From contig DATKMG010000719.1 of NCBI GenBank assembly GCA_035541995.1, positions 1 to 6,047 of the forward strand: a stretch of 6,047 nt of DNA, read 5' to 3'. The notes beneath the pieces were generated by a model. The model saw only the letters and a program-made list of their open reading frames with translations. It did no database searches and was not told the DNA's origin. This DNA comes from DATKMG01 sp035541995 (GTDB taxonomy: Bacteria > Acidobacteriota > Terriglobia > Versatilivoradales > Versatilivoraceae). How positions within the stretch are numbered: the first letter of the stretch is position 1; every line of letters begins with the position of its first letter. Position numbers and translations under genes: made by a program. This document shows positions 5,710 to 6,047 of this stretch, in pieces.

Positions 5710-6047
5710 GGCGTCAAGACATCAGCCACTCTCAGTGGTTTCGACGATCCTGTAGACGGGTACAAATCAAATACCTTGAATGAACCACCCTGGGACGAAC
5801 CACGTTCATGGACGCCCCCTTCTTTATGGACGAGAATCAGGAAAGGGCAACAAGGGGAAGTAGACTATCCTAATACTGGAACCATTCTACTTCAATTAGA
5901 GCTCTCAGAGTGAACATTTCTTAAAGTATGCCAAGAGGAAAACTTTGTTGGGACGAGTGCCTCTGCCGACTCCTGCGTTTGATTTGGAAGCGGTCTGATG
6001 GGGATGTGACTAATTAGCCTTTCAAGACGTCGGGAAGCCATTTCCTC
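5710..6047. other. Gene-free leader upstream of the kinase operon
   Basis: No convincing gene is present. A minus-strand frame at 6041-5892 (49 codons, starting MASRRLERLISH) is open to the window edge and could be the tail of an upstream gene, but its composition is not distinctive. The interval should contain the operon promoter and its 5' leader. Confidence 0.5.
5867..5895 (-). promoter_or_regulatory. Candidate sigma70-like promoter of the kinase operon
   Basis: On the minus strand, TTGAAG (5895-5890) and TAGGAT (5872-5867) are separated by 17 bases, each matching 4 of 6 consensus positions. Initiation near 5860 would leave a leader of about 150 bases before ATG 5709. It is the best-spaced pair I noticed in this interval, but such matches also occur by chance. 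Confidence 0.3.

Noticed and set aside
5892..6041. 49-codon minus-strand frame at the right edge
   Set aside because: It could be the end of an upstream gene, but it has no motif and its upstream part is outside the window. It is also short enough to be open by chance.

Overview
The window looks like a chromosomal segment from an Acidobacteriota-type bacterium (inference). The main clue is the large minus-strand gene. It is a Hanks-type Ser/Thr kinase with a short N-terminal leader beginning MNPERLQQID, one transmembrane helix and a C-terminal PD40/TolB-like beta-propeller, an architecture expanded mainly in that phylum. All confident protein genes are on the minus strand, so the layout is best read from right to left.

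Right part (6047 to 1302): a roughly 340-base gene-free leader holds one candidate sigma70-like promoter. It is followed by the kinase (5709 to 2915), a 101-residue helical protein with a five-proline run (2897 to 2592), and a radical SAM/SPASM enzyme (about 2531 to 1302). The gaps are 17 and about 60 bases and all three share orientation, so they read as one operon. The kinase is split near its 5' end: one missing base at about 5566 separates the leader (5709-5527) from the kinase body. Restoring one base yields a continuous 931-residue protein with the family-like junction LLAS-HEKAGSY. The small protein beside a SPASM-type radical SAM enzyme suggests a possible peptide-modification (RiPP-like) unit tied to a membrane signalling kinase. 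No family I recognise matches the small protein.

Left part (1302 to 1): this is decayed, repeat-rich DNA around one compact, capless HAD-like hydrolase (489 to 79, minus strand) with its own ribosome binding site and a plausible -10 box. The rest of this part contains a plus-strand stretch that reads like a frameshifted coding remnant (477 to about 802), and a 113-base MITE-like palindromic element with 12-base terminal inverted repeats and two internal hairpins (803-915). It also contains two 71-base direct repeats about 80% identical (1-71 and 1039-1109) that bracket the HAD gene, the remnant and the palindromic element. This looks like a hotspot of repeat insertion and gene decay next to the kinase operon.

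Main points for a second look: the kinase/small protein/radical SAM trio as a possible undescribed modification system, the single-base kinase frameshift, an inverted repeat overlapping the 5' end of the radical SAM gene, and the repeat-bracketed left segment.
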